Of a stretch of DNA of 64,000 nt, positions 1 through 10,139 are shown one piece after another. The notes under the pieces are model-generated. The model was not told the DNA's origin, searched no databases, and saw nothing but the letters and a program-made list of their open reading frames with translations. The position numbers and the translations under genes are program-made. Positions within the stretch are counted from its first letter, which is position 1, and each line of letters begins with the position of its first letter. Source of the DNA: Bos javanicus (taxonomy: Eukaryota > Chordata > Mammalia > Artiodactyla > Bovidae); NCBI RefSeq assembly GCF_032452875.1, contig NC_083868.1, positions 35,568,537-35,632,536 of the forward strand, given 5' to 3'.

Positions 1-42
1 TGCAGGTGGATTCTTTACCAGCTGGGCTACCAGGCCAAGCCC
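1..42 (-). mobile_element. Bov-tA SINE, 5' (tRNA-derived) end, cut by window edge
   Basis: On the minus strand this reads as the opening of a Bov-tA element (GGGCTT, then a GGTAAAGAATCCACCTGCA-type tRNA portion). Its 3' part would lie left of the window, so neither its length nor a target-site duplication can be judged. Confidence 0.8.
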
Positions 43-1452
43 TAAATAAAGCCATATTATGTTATCACCAATGGATGTGGTAATGCAATCCATTGGCTTC
101 ATCTACTTTATATTGTTTGAATGTTTTACAAAACAACAACAACAACAACAAAAATAAACAAGTGCATTTGCATTGAAATAACAAGTTATATTTTACTGTG
201 AAAATTTTGAAACCAACATTAAAACCAATTAAATTAAAATTTGAATAATTCAAAATCACTCAGAAGTGACTTCCTATTTAATAAAGATTCTTATGCACCT
301 TTAAAAAATAAACCAAACATATTAAAAACCATTTTAAAATAAATATATGCCAGATATTTACAGGAAAAAATAAGATTTTAACCACCCCCACCACCACACA
401 CACACACAGATGCATAGTCCACATGCCCATGAAACTTGTTTCAAAATAACTGTTCCATCTTTAGTGGATGAAGAGAAATAAGAACATTGAGCAATTTTCT
501 ATTGTGTGCTCAAGTATAAAATCAAGATATTACCAAGGAACATTATTATAATTAGCCATAAACCCATAAACATGTTATTTTCTAGGAATGCTAGGTATGA
601 TGATTCTAATGGATTCCTTTTACATGATTCACTTCTTTGCTCTTGCCAAAAGAAACAGTCCTAAGAGGACCTATTTTCAGTTAAATTTGATTAATAGCCT
701 TTGCTTCTTTGTAAAACTGGAATTATAAGAGCACAGGTGAATACTTAAATATAAAAAAGGGAAAGACAATGTGGTTTATACAAGAAATTCTCAACAGAAT
801 TATTTAGACAACGGAGTCTTTGGAAGAAAATAGGCAAAACAAAAATCCTCCAGTGTATGCATATGCCATCCTACAGAGAATAAATCACCAAACTCCTAAG
901 ATGATAGATAATGCAGAATGTTTTAAAGAATTACACATAAAAAAGGCACCCAGGAATATCTTGGGACCTGAATTATATGCAAAAATTTATGTAATAATTT
1001 GTTACAAGTAACTGATTTTAAGAAAGAAAAGATAACTAAGCATAAGCTTTTTGTTAATTAGCACTCAAAGTTTTGGTTGAACTCTTTCATGATTCTCTTC
1101 TCTGTCAGTTAAAATACATTCATAATGTAGAGTTCCCACTGAGTTGGTTAAACTCTACAAATCTGGTTTATGTAGAGGTTCTCTGCAGGGAAGCAAAGAA
1201 AAAACTTACCCAACATATGTAAAAGGCACATTAACACCATATATTCTACATCTAGACATTCACAATTAAAAGGAAAAAACTGCTCAAAGCTCCACAAAAT
1301 TTATAGGTCACCAATGTCAATAACTCATGCTGAATGAACTGTCATATCTTTAAAATGTATATTCAAATGAATTAGAGAAATACTGCAAAAGAAAAAAATC
1401 AGATTACCTATTAATTGTTTTCTATATTTCAGTTACTTTAATAAATGCTTTA

Positions 1453-1539
1453 CACTCATAATCTCATATAATATTTACAAAACTTCTTTGGGTTTATACT
1501 CATAATCTTATACAATATTTACAAAACTTTTTTGGGTTA
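1453..1539. repeat. Two-copy tandem duplication, about 43-45 bp unit
   Basis: Two adjacent copies of a unit beginning ACTCATAATCT and ending TTTGGGTT, differing at a few positions (for example TCATATAATA against TTATACAATA). The divergence suggests an old local duplication. No function is implied. Confidence 0.85.
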
Positions 1540-2012
1540 GCTACTATTTTTATCTCCATTTTACAAATCAGAAAAACAAAGCATTGAAACATTGCATCAG
1601 TAAACCAAATTCACATACTTCAATCTGGAAGAACAAGTTCAAATGAAACAAGATACCATGAACACAAATGCCTTTCACATATAAATATACCCAGTTAAAT
1701 TTTATGTGGATGCTAAATTCTGAGCATTTCTGCATCTTTTATCCACATGAATTTTTCTATAAAACTTTTTTTTCAGAAAGCATAAGATTCTGTTTCCAAA
1801 AATATTTACTTTACTCTTTCTCTGTAACTATAATGATTGATTTCTCCGTGATATTTTCATTATCTAGAGAGAAGTGGTGGGCAAAAGTGTCATCTAAAAA
1901 TGAACACAAAGAGGCCATCAAAATGATTGTTTAAGATCGTTTTTAAAATGATAATGAAAGCAGAGTTTGAGTTGCATAAATACTATAAAGTTGTATAAAG
2001 TACTACAAAGTT

Positions 2013-2041
2013 GTACTATACTTTGGCAGAAAGTATAGTAC
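2013..2041. repeat. Perfect 12-bp inverted repeat with 5-nt loop
   Basis: Arm GTACTATACTTT (2013-2024) and its exact reverse complement AAAGTATAGTAC (2030-2041) flank GGCAG. Either transcript could form a hairpin. The stem is AT-rich and there is no U-tract or neighbouring gene to suggest a terminator or a small RNA. Confidence 0.85.
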
Positions 2042-2339
2042 ATTTTTCAAGAAGCCTAGTAGCAATGAGAGAGAGGCAGTGACTTAGAGAGGAGTCATAA
2101 GTTGTTTCTATATTCAATATAAAGATTTTAACATTAAAAGAAAGAATGGACCATGCAAAAGATTTTGGAACTATCAAAAAGAATGTAATGGAATGAGCAT
2201 AAGAGAGAGAGCACAAATAGAGGAATACAGATGATGAACATAGGTACTGATTTTAGGCTTAGCAAATAGAAAGGGTAGTTCTTTTGAGCTTGTATTTTTT
2301 AAAAAGCAGTAATGGGAGAAAACATCAGAATAAACTGCC

Positions 2340-3480
2340 CTTTAGATATTAATCTTCAGAAAATATTGTAGATGAGACAAATTTTTTATATCTGAAGAAC
2401 TCTGAAAACTTATTATAAAAGCAAACAACCCAGTTTGAAAGTAGGCTAAAGACTTGAAAAGATATTTCATCAGAGTGGATATAGGATGGACAATGAGCAT
2501 ATGAAAAATGCTCAATATGGTTAGCTATTAGGGAAATATAAAATAAAAGCATGATGAGATACCACTATATACTTAACTGCTGCTGCTGCTGCTGCTGCTA
2601 AGTCACTTCAGTCGTGTCCGACTCTGTGTGACCGGCAGCCCACCAGGCTCCCCTGTCCCTGGGATTCTCCAGGCAAGAACACTGGAGTGGGTTGCCATTT
2701 CCTTCTCCAATGCATGAAAGTGAAAAGTGAAAGTGAAGTCGCTCAGTCATATCCAACTCTTCTCGACCCCATGGACTGCAGCCTACCAGGCTCCTCTGTC
2801 CATGGGATTTTCCAGGCAAGAGTACTGGAGTGGGGTGCCATTGCCTTCTCTGATATACCTACTAGAATGGCTAAAAATTATCTGACAATACAAGTGTGAT
2901 TGATGCTGTAGAATAACTGAAACTTTCATACATTACAGGTAGGAATGCAAAAAAAAAAAAAAAATGATACACCTACTTTGGATAAGTTTGGCAGGTTTTT
3001 AAGTTAAACATGCACTTACCGTATGTCCTACCTGTTCCAATACTAGATATTTTCCTCAGAGAAATTAAAACAAAACAAAACAAAACTCATGCTTATTCAG
3101 AAATCTCTATGCAGAATTTTACAGCAGTCCTATTTATAATCACCTAAACCAGAAACAACTCAAAAATTCTTTAGCATATGAGACATAAGCAGTGGTACAT
3201 CCACACAATGGAACATTATTCAGCAATAAAAAGGCTGAAGTGATTAATACATCCAATAACTTGGATGAATTTCAAGGCATTGTGCTGAATGAAAGAAAAC
3301 ACCCTCAAAAGGTTACATAATCTGTGATTCCATTTATGTGATATTCTCAAAAAGCTATGGTGATAAAGAATTGATGAACAGTTGTCAAGGCTTAGGGATG
3401 GGAGAGGGCTTACTATAAGGCATAGAACAAGTGAATTTTGAGTGATGGAACTGCTCTATAATCTGATTAGTGAATATGTA
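2340..3480 (+). mobile_element. Old L1 (L1M-type) LINE, 3' region, interrupted by BovA2
   Basis: The plus strand carries recognisable late L1 ORF2/3'-UTR wording: a CAAACAACCCA segment, then GATGAGATACCACTA, AGAATGGCTAAAA, and near 3190 a stretch like the L1 'GTACATCCACACAATGGAA' block followed by ATTATTCAGCAATAAAAA. It is decayed by substitutions and carries no useful frame. The BovA2 at 2577-2850 splits it between the ACCACTA and AGAATGG blocks, which are contiguous in L1, so the SINE is younger. Boundaries are approximate. Confidence 0.75.
2577..2850 (-). mobile_element. BovA2 SINE, full length, inside L1M
   Basis: Dimeric ruminant SINE read on the minus strand, with the (CAG)n 3' tail showing as GCTGCTGCTG at its left edge. 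Both Bov-A monomers and the linker rich in GTGAAAAGTGAAAGTGAAG are present. Flanks TATATACTTA and GATATACCTACT resemble an imperfect target-site duplication within L1. The open frames here on both strands are SINE artefacts. Confidence 0.93.
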
Positions 3481-4776
3481 TTAAAGATCTTAAGACAGTA
3501 GGGTAAAAATGCAGTTTTACTGAATAATAATTTGAAATATATGTTCCAGTGTTGGTCTGATGAAAGACTATAAAACAAAATGAGAGATAATTTGCTTTGT
3601 AAAATGAAATAATAGGGATTATGCAGTTGCCTTATGGTCGCATAAGTTAAACATTGGGAAAACTGAAAACTCCCTTCACAAGAACAAGAAAGGACTGGCA
3701 AAAAAACCCCAGTAATGTGAGCAAGCTAGAGAAAATTCCCTGCTACAAGAGCAACAAACAGGAAAATAGCAGTTTTTATGTTTTCCTCTTTTGTTGGGGA
3801 TATATTTCCTCTGTTACTTCCAAATTTTCAGTAAAAGTTCTGTTCAGCACAGAAGTTTCATGTTAGATTTACTTTGGTGAATACAGAAGAAATGGTCTCT
3901 GCCGGTTTAAGGCAGTACAAGGAGCCACAACAAAGAACAGCAACTGAAGGAAACGAGAAGGCAGGAGAGAATTGAAAATCCACAGTAGTAGAGAAACCAC
4001 AGAAAAACGCTCCTTCTGTTAAGCAATCATCCACAGTACTGTGATGGCTGTTGCATCTTCCATGAAAAGAGATTTATGTCTAATCATGGGAAAGGCTCAG
4101 GGGTTGGGAGACATTTAGGCTACACACATATAACTAGGAAATAGAAGGTTGAGGTACCCTCTGAATAATGCCAATGGGAACTTCACAAACATAATCTCAT
4201 TATTTCAGTTAGCTGGTGTCTCCTTTATAAGAAGAAATTTTCGCATGAAGTCAAATATACCTTATTGAGATAGCATATTATTAGATCTGATTCTAGCAAT
4301 CATATTACCTACTTTTGCACAGCTTTGCAACTATCACACTCACTATATTATCGTGTTGTATTAATTTAATAAAAATCCACTCAGGCATCTGATAAGACAT
4401 TGAAGACAGCACTGTTCCAAGTAACATCATGAACTGACCATCTATCTACTGCCTTTGGACGGATTGTGACCTCTCAGGCACAGGCCTTCTCTAAACCAGT
4501 AACAGCCCCACAATGTATTATGAGCTTTTATGCCATCTTTATGCTGTTCATTGTGGCATCTCAAAGTCCACTATCAAAAAGGATGGTGTCATACATAGGT
4601 CGTTAAAAGACAACACGGAAGTATGCTGGATTCTGAGAAGCTCTATGACACGTGATTACTACAGTCCTTTGATTCTACTGCATATTTGAATGAAAACAGA
4701 CAGTGATTTATAGCATTTTGTTCTTATGATTATCTTTGCAAGAATATAGCTTTTTTGGCATTTACTATATAGATAT
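3481..4776. other. Unique sequence, nothing recognised
   Basis: About 1.3 kb of moderately AT-rich DNA with no repeat family, splice pattern or protein match I can support. The frames of up to 81 codons lack family features and overlap on both strands. Confidence 0.5.
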
Positions 4777-5516
4777 AAAAAGCCTCTTGATAAAAGTGAA
4801 AGTGGAGAGTGAAAAAGTTGGCTTAAAGCTCAACATTCAGAAAACGAAGATCATGGCAGCTGGTCCCATCACTTCATGGGAAATAGATGGGGAAACAGTG
4901 GAAACAGTGTCAGACTTCATTTTGGGGGGCTCCAAAATCACTGCAGATGGTGACTGCAGCCATGAAATTAAAAGACACTTACTCCTTGGAAGGAAAGTTA
5001 TGACCAACCTAGAGAGCATATTCAAAAGCAGAGACATTACCTTGCCAACAAAGGTTCGTCTAGTCAAGGCTATGGTTTTTCCAGTAGTCATGTATGGATG
5101 TGAGAGCTGGCCTGTGAAGAAAGCTGAGCGCCGAAGAATTGATGCTTTTGAACTGTGATGTTGGAGAAGACTCTTGAGAGTCCCTTGGACTGAAAGGAGG
5201 TCCAACCAGTCCATCCTAAAGGAGATCAGTCCTGGGTGTTCATTGGAAGGACAGATGCTGAAGCTGAAACTCCAATACTTTTGCCACCTCATGCGAAGAA
5301 TTGACTCATTGGAAAAGACTCTGATGCTGGGAGGTATTGGGGGCAGGAGGAGAAGGGGACGACAGAGGATGAGATGGCTGGATGGCATCACTGACTCGAT
5401 GGACATGAGTTTGAGTAGACTCCAGGAGTTGGTGATGAACAGGGAGGCCTGGCGTGCTGCGATTCATGGGGTCGCAAAGAGTTGGACATGACTGAGTGAC
5501 TGAACTGAACTAAACT
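4777..5516 (+). mobile_element. BovB LINE, 5'-truncated 3' end with reading-frame remnant
   Basis: The last ~740 bp of BovB, an RTE-clade LINE. It starts in the region after the reverse-transcriptase core (AAGCCTCTTGAT...AGTGAAAAAGTTGG) and ends at the typical GACTGAACTGAAC tail. A frame runs from about 4780 to 5158 with the BovB C-terminal motifs QKTKIMAAGPITSW, FKSRDITLPTKVRLVKAMVF and MYGCESWPVKKAERRRIDAFEL, and stops at a TGA where BovB normally continues with a Trp. The next stretch is open again in another frame from about 5174 (RVPWTERRSNQSILKEISPG...RRRGRQRMRWLDGI), so the product is broken. No endonuclease or catalytic RT motif is included. No clear target-site duplication was found. 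Confidence 0.93.
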
Positions 5517-5546
5517 GTACTTTTATTCACTTATTTTGAATTATAT

Positions 5547-5742
5547 GGGATTTCCTTGGTGGCTCAGTGGTAAAGAATCTGCCTGTCAATGCAACAGATG
5601 TGGGTTCGATCCTTGGGTCAGGAAGGTCCCCTAGGAGAAGGAAATGGCAACCCACTCCAGTGTTCTTGCCTGGGAAATCCCATGGACAAAGGAGCCTGGC
5701 GGGCTCCATGGAGTCGCAAGAGTCTGACACGATTGAGCAACT
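5547..5742 (+). mobile_element. Bov-tA SINE, near full length
   Basis: The tRNA-derived head (TTCCTTGGTGGCTCAGTGG, then a box-B-like GGGTTCGATCC at about 5602-5612) leads into the Bov-A body (AACCCACTCCAGTGTTCTTG, AAGAGTCTGACACGATTGAG). It carries substitutions at CpG sites, so it is not very young. Confidence 0.92.
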
Positions 5743-5822
5743 AAACAACAAACTATTTCTTTTTAAGTTAGGAAAACTGTCCTTGCTCTCCTATAGAATA
5801 ATTTCCTTAGAGCTCACTGTAT

Positions 5823-6187
5823 TACTCTGCTAGGACTGTCATAACAAAATACCACAGACAGGATGACTTAAACCACAGAAATTAATCTTCTCACAGTTTG
5901 GATGTCAGAAGTGCAAACAAGATCAGGGTTGGTTTTTGAAGAAAGTGCTTTTCTTGGCATGCAGGTGCCCCTTCTGGGTCCTCACATGGCTTCTTCCCTT
6001 GGCTCTTAAGGGAAAACAGCACGAGTTGTGGTATCTCTTTCTCTTCTGCTAAGGACACCAGTCCTGTGGGATCAGGATCCGCCTCATCTAGCCTTACTTA
6101 TCTCCCTAAGGACCTGGCCTCCAAATACACTGAGGGGAAAGGCTTCAACACATGCCTTTTAGGGGTACACATTCTATCCATAACACT
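5823..6187 (-). mobile_element. MaLR (MLT1/MST-type) solo LTR
   Basis: On the minus strand it begins TGTTATGGATAGAATGTGTA and proceeds through CACACTGAGGGG-like and AGGACACCAG-like blocks to a GGTATTTTGTTATGACAG end, the standard MaLR LTR plan. No internal retroviral region adjoins it, so it is a solo LTR. It is only moderately conserved. The subfamily (MLT1 or MST) cannot be set by eye. Confidence 0.72.
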
Positions 6188-6366
6188 TGTATTGCTGAAT
6201 CCTTTTTTTTCAAAGAAACTGGTTATTCCCCTCCACACACACACACCCTTAATTCTTAAGGTTAAGGAGCACGTTAAAACCACTAGGGGTTGTTCTTAGC
6301 CATTCAGTGGCCCGAGCAGTGGGAGCTGCCCATGAGCCTTTGGTGGTGGGCTGAGTACCACCATCT

Positions 6367-6580
6367 CTGTGTGTGTGTGAGCCGCTCAGTTGTGTCTGAC
6401 TCTTTTTGACCCCACGGACTGTAGCTCACCAGGCTCCTCTGTCCATGGGGATCCTCCAGGCAAGAATATTTATGTGGGTTGCCATTTCCTTCTCCAGGGG
6501 ATCTTCTTGACCCAGGGATAGAACCCAGTCTCCTGCATTACAGGCAGATTCTCTACCATTTGGGCCACTAGGGAAGCCCC
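6367..6580 (-). mobile_element. Bov-tA SINE inside the RPSA pseudogene
   Basis: Full Bov-tA on the minus strand, preceded by a (TG)n tail. A perfect 10-bp target-site duplication ACCACCATCT lies at 6357-6366 and 6581-6590. The RPSA-derived sequence resumes directly on each side, so this insertion is younger than the pseudogene. Confidence 0.95.
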
Positions 6581-7131
6581 ACCACCATCTTTAGTAGAAA
6601 ACTGTTGAATAGACACAGAGGACTCCTTTGTGTCTTTAGTCTGTGACCTCAGATTGAGTAGTAGTAAACTCAGAAGCTGGACTGGTCCATTTGTCCTGAC
6701 CTTCCTCCTTGGTCACAGCCTTTTTAGAAATCTCTTTACTATCCCTGCAAAGCAAATATCAGGCAAGACCTCTCAAGGTTGCCCAGGGGGACACGGTGCC
6801 ATGTGTGTGCAGAACTTCCTAGGCCAGCATCCTGCACATCAGACCCACTGACTGAGTTCTCTTGCTATTGCTCAGATGACAATGTCCACATAACAAAGAG
6901 GAGAGTCTGTGTTACACAGAGCAATAGCTGTCTGGATCCAGCTTAGTAAAGCTTCCATGAGTGAAGCAGTCACCAGTAGGAGTGGCTCCAGAAGCAGCAG
7001 CCAACTTCAGTACAACTCGCTAGCCAATATTTCTGGAGGGTAAGACTCTGATTATCAGCTGTTTTCAATGGCAACAATGACACAGCTGCTGGAAGAAGTT
7101 TCTCCCAGGTTCTCTTCAGATTTATGATGTG

Positions 7132-7804
7132 CTTGCTGTTCAGTCACTCTGTCGTGTCTGACTCTTTGCGATCCTAGGGACTGCAGCACACTGGCTTCCC
7201 TGTCCTTCACCACCTCCCAGAGTTTGCTCAAACTCATGTCCATTGAGCCAACGATGCCATCCAGCCATCTCATCCTCTCACTACCTTCTTCTCCTGCCCT
7301 CAGTCTTTCCCAGCATCAGGGTCTTTTCAAATAAGCTGGCTCTTTGCATCAGGTGGCCAAAGTATTGGAGCTTCAGCTTCAGCATTCAGTCTTTCCAATC
7401 AATGTTCAGGGCTGATTTCCTTTAAGATTAATTAGTTTGATCTCCTTGCTGACCAAGGGACTCTTAAGAGTCTTCTCCAGCACCACAGCTCAAAAGCTAA
7501 GTTCTTTGGCACTCAGATTTCTTTATGGTCCAACTCTCACATGGGTACATGGACTACTGGGGAAAAAACATAGCTTTGACGATATGGACCTTTGTCAGCA
7601 AAGTGATGTCTCTTCTTTTTAATACACTGTCTAGGTTTGTCATAGCTTTTCCAAAGAGCAAGTATCTTTAATTTTATGGCTGCAGTCACTGTCCACAGTG
7701 ATTTTGGAGCCCGTGGAAATAAAGTCTGTAACTGTTTCCATTTTTACCCCATCTATGAAGTGACTGTACCAGATGGCATGATCTTAAGTTTGGGGAGCTA
7801 AGCC
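7132..7804 (-). mobile_element. BovB LINE 3' end inserted in the RPSA pseudogene
   Basis: 5'-truncated BovB on the minus strand. Its 3' end is at the left (GTTCAGTCACT...) and its broken 5' end is at TTGAGCTTTAAGCC-like sequence near 7790-7804. An 11-bp target-site duplication TTTATGATGTG (7121-7131 and 7805-7815) falls inside the RPSA codons for the HIINLK region. That fixes both the boundaries and the order of events. Confidence 0.96.
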
Positions 7805-8031
7805 TTTATGATGTGGATGCCATCGCTTTTCCTTTTGTAGATGTACTGTTCAATCTGGAAGTCCAGATTGGTGCCACCTGATGGGTTCCTGCTACAAGGA
7901 ATTTGAGGACATATTCTTCCTTCATTTGTAATATATCAAGGATTCTAGACACTGCAAAAATTTCCCTTTGAGTTAAGCTGGGATCCCAAAACAGTGCTGT
8001 ATGGAACCCTCTCTCAGTAGCACTGAATGGC

Positions 8032-8305
8032 TTTTTTTTTTTTTTTTTAATGCATCATTCCTTGATTTCAAAGAGAAATTTGCAACATGGCAAAAATACA
8101 CATTCTGAAGGATTCACTTCTTCCTCTATGTGACAGTTTCTTTTACTGAAGATGTGTCTTCGTTTCCTTGCTTCAGTGTAGTAACTATGTCCCAAAGGAC
8201 TCTTGAATTGTCTCCCACTGATTTAGCAAATTGCGTGATCTGGTAGTCAAATGTAGCTCTCTGAGTTCCTGGAGTGTAGATTTGCTCTTTAATGGCTCTG
8301 ATTAA
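8032..8305 (-). pseudogene. Unidentified processed retrocopy A (3' end with poly(A) tract)
   Basis: A run of 17 T at 8032-8048 reads as a poly(A) tail on the minus strand. Upstream of it, in minus sense, about 250 nt hold an open stretch ending SSVKETVT followed by a TAG stop, and another frame with coiled-coil-like LQELRELH. The last ~80 nt before the tail match the corresponding part of the 9.0-kb retrocopy at roughly three quarters of positions by eye. I do not recognise the parent gene. A repeat-family 3' end is an alternative to a gene-derived retrocopy. The left edge adjoins the 5' end of the RPSA pseudogene. Confidence 0.45.
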
Positions 8306-9010
8306 GAATCAATAAAATGGCAAAATAAATATGCACTATTCATCTCCTTTACATGAAGAGGGATGTGAGAAAAGACGTATTTTAGGGATGTGACTTGAGT
8401 GTTTTGGCAGCACAACAAACACTGAGACATTCACACTGTTAGAGACAGGTGAAACATATACTATAAAGGCAAAAAAGAAGAAGAAAGAAATCCCAATATA
8501 TGTGTTACTTAATTAGTTGAAAATACTGTAACAGCTCATTGGGCAATTTTGTAATCAGATGAGCCCAAGGGACGAATATGATCAAGTTTAAAACAGTTCA
8601 TTTTCTTTGAATGCAGCTGTATACAATGCCCCAGGAGATACTAGAAGCGATGAAACTACAGCGACTCTTTTAATAACATATTCAATCCCCAAAATCCATG
8701 AACAGAAACACATATTGTATGCTTTGAAGGGTAATCATAGACCCTATGGAGCCCCTTCCAGAGCAAAAGCAAAGAAGCTGGAAACCTCCCACTAATGACC
8801 ATCTTAATTGTGTGGCCTTCTTTAGGATGGTCTTTTGAAAGTATTTTTCATTTTTTCTTTGTATCTAAGTTCGTAGGGTTAAACTAATGCTGTGATTGCC
8901 ATAATTGTTATTTCTCCCCCAGTGATTTTATAGCCAACAAGGGAACATTTAGCACCCACTGATTCTTTGTGGAAAATAATCTATTTAGGGATACTTGCTT
9001 CAGTTAAATC
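8306..9010. other. Spacer between the two unidentified retrocopies
   Basis: AT-rich DNA with a purine-rich stretch around 8469-8490 and an open frame at 8607-8795 without recognisable motifs. Retrocopy A may extend into it, because its 5' limit is not defined by a TSD. Confidence 0.45.
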
Positions 9011-9300
9011 TTTTTTTTTTTTTTTTAATGCTTCCTTCTTTTATTTTATTATGGAGAAATCTGCACCAAGGCAGAACTGGAGCTTCTGAAGAATTCACTT
9101 GCCTCCCTATTTATTCTTTTCTGGAAGTAATAGGCCTCTGTTGATAGCAGCCCAGATGGGTGCTAAGAAAGCAATTATGATTAAAAACATGATGGGAATT
9201 CAGAGAGCTGCAGGATGTCTGCAAGTATCAAGGACTCTTGTTAAGGGCTTAATCCCACATTCATTACATGGCTTCTTTTTAAGGATTGTCTATCAGTAAT
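9011..9300 (-). pseudogene. Unidentified processed retrocopy B (3' end with poly(A) tract)
   Basis: A run of 16 T at 9011-9026 marks a poly(A) tail on the minus strand. Just upstream in minus sense is a hydrophobic C-terminus-like reading (FLIIIAFLAPIWAAINRG, LLLPEKNK, then TAG), preceded by a frame with a CNECG motif and interrupted by a stop. The ~75 nt between that stop and the tail align with retrocopy A. The parent gene is not recognised. Confidence 0.45.
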
Positions 9301-9754
9301 TTCTTGGTTATTAAAAACTTATATTTAACACACCCTTTGTACAATACACAGACATAATGTGAGTCAGCTCTTTAAACAATATTTGATACATTTTGGTTAG
9401 ACATAGAAAGATCTGACATTAACAATCTCCCTTTAACTGAAGGAAATTTACTTTGAAAGAACATGGTAAACAAATGAAGTAGGATGATTTTCCTCAGCAG
9501 TGTCTGGCATACACATTAAAAACATATTTCTTTCTCTTCCAGTCCTTCTTGCTAAAACCAAGTATATTTCCCATAGAGAGGGGAGAAAAACCTGTGGTAA
9601 CTGTAATACAACTAATTTTTTTTCAATTATACTTATATATATATATATCTGTTTCTCTCCATATTTTTGAAAGGTAGAGATAAACAGTATCTTAAAGTAA
9701 AATTCAGAATTTAAAGTGTAATCTGTACCTCAGAAAATATAGTCCCTTCGGGGC
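9301..9754. other. Unique AT-rich DNA with short (TA)n
   Basis: Nothing recognised apart from a (TA)n run at about 9634-9648. It may include the 5' continuation of retrocopy B. Confidence 0.5.
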
Positions 9755-10030
9755 CTGCTGCGGCTGCTGCTAAGTCACTTTAGTCGTGTCCGACTCTGTG
9801 CGATCCCATAGACGGCAGCCCAACAGGCTCCTCTGTCTCTGAGATTCTCCAGGCAAGAACACTGGAGTGGGTTGCCATTTCCTTCTCCAATGCATGAAAG
9901 TGAAAAGTGAAAGTGAAGTTGCTCAGTCGTGTCCGACTCCCAGCAACCCCATGGACTGCAGCCTTCCAGGCTTCTCCGTCCATGGGATTCTCCAGGCAAG
10001 CGTACTGGAGTGGGGTACCATTGCCTTCTC
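9755..10030 (-). mobile_element. BovA2 SINE, full length
   Basis: Minus-strand BovA2 with a CTGCTGCGGCTGCTGCTAAG tail at the left and the CCATTGCCTTCTCC end at the right. Both monomers and the linker are present. CpG sites are still partly intact, which suggests a fairly young copy. The overlapping open frames are SINE artefacts. Confidence 0.93.
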
Positions 10031-10139
10031 CTATGTGGCTTTGTTTTATATTGTTTTCATTTCATGAGAAGTTGATGATAATTGTATCTTATTGATGTCA
10101 GAAGGTATAGTTAGCAAAATTAACAATTTTCTCAGCCTA

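Larger units (their letters stand above)
43..2339. other. Unique AT-rich DNA with minor simple repeats
   Basis: No gene or recognisable interspersed repeat seen. It contains an (AAC)n run at about 131-153, a short (ACC)/(AC)n run at 389-409, a small tandem duplication (1453-1539) and a perfect inverted repeat (2013-2041), listed separately. Open frames here are short and show no protein similarity I recognise. Confidence 0.6.
6207..8010 (-). pseudogene. RPSA: Processed pseudogene of RPSA (40S ribosomal protein SA / laminin receptor), split by two retrotransposons
   Basis: The intact gene encodes a protein of the small ribosomal subunit that also serves as a laminin-binding receptor. Read on the minus strand, this copy shows the family's segments in order and without introns: LQMKEE-VLKFL-AGTH near the N-terminus (7840-7945), KRKSDGI-II, then INLKRTWEKLL (7090-7125), IALCNTDSPL-YVDI (about 6870-6930), HSVGLM--MLA (6800-6860), and a C-terminus matching the PSVPIQQF and APTAQATEW regions (6290-6650). 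The normal start is mutated to GTG at 7950-7952 and the stop equivalent is at 6273-6275. About 100 nt of the middle, before IALCNTDS, are missing. Frameshifts and stops abolish coding. A T-run at 6207-6214 is the remnant poly(A) tail. BovB (7132-7804) and Bov-tA (6367-6580) lie inside, each with a TSD. The 5' end is uncertain by about 30 bases. Confidence 0.93.

Noticed and set aside
4837..5406. 189-codon minus-strand frame
   Set aside because: It is the antisense of the BovB 3' end; the same antisense frame recurs at 27.2, 31.7 and 51.6 kb.
5547..5620. tRNA-like head with box-B-like GGGTTCGATCC
   Set aside because: This is the tRNA-derived head of a Bov-tA SINE, not a functional tRNA gene; no complete cloverleaf can be drawn.
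8200..8310. Splice-acceptor-like pyrimidine tract and AG before the open stretch of retrocopy A (minus sense)
   Set aside because: The poly(A) tract at the other end fits a retrocopy better than a live terminal exon, and no matching upstream exon could be identified.
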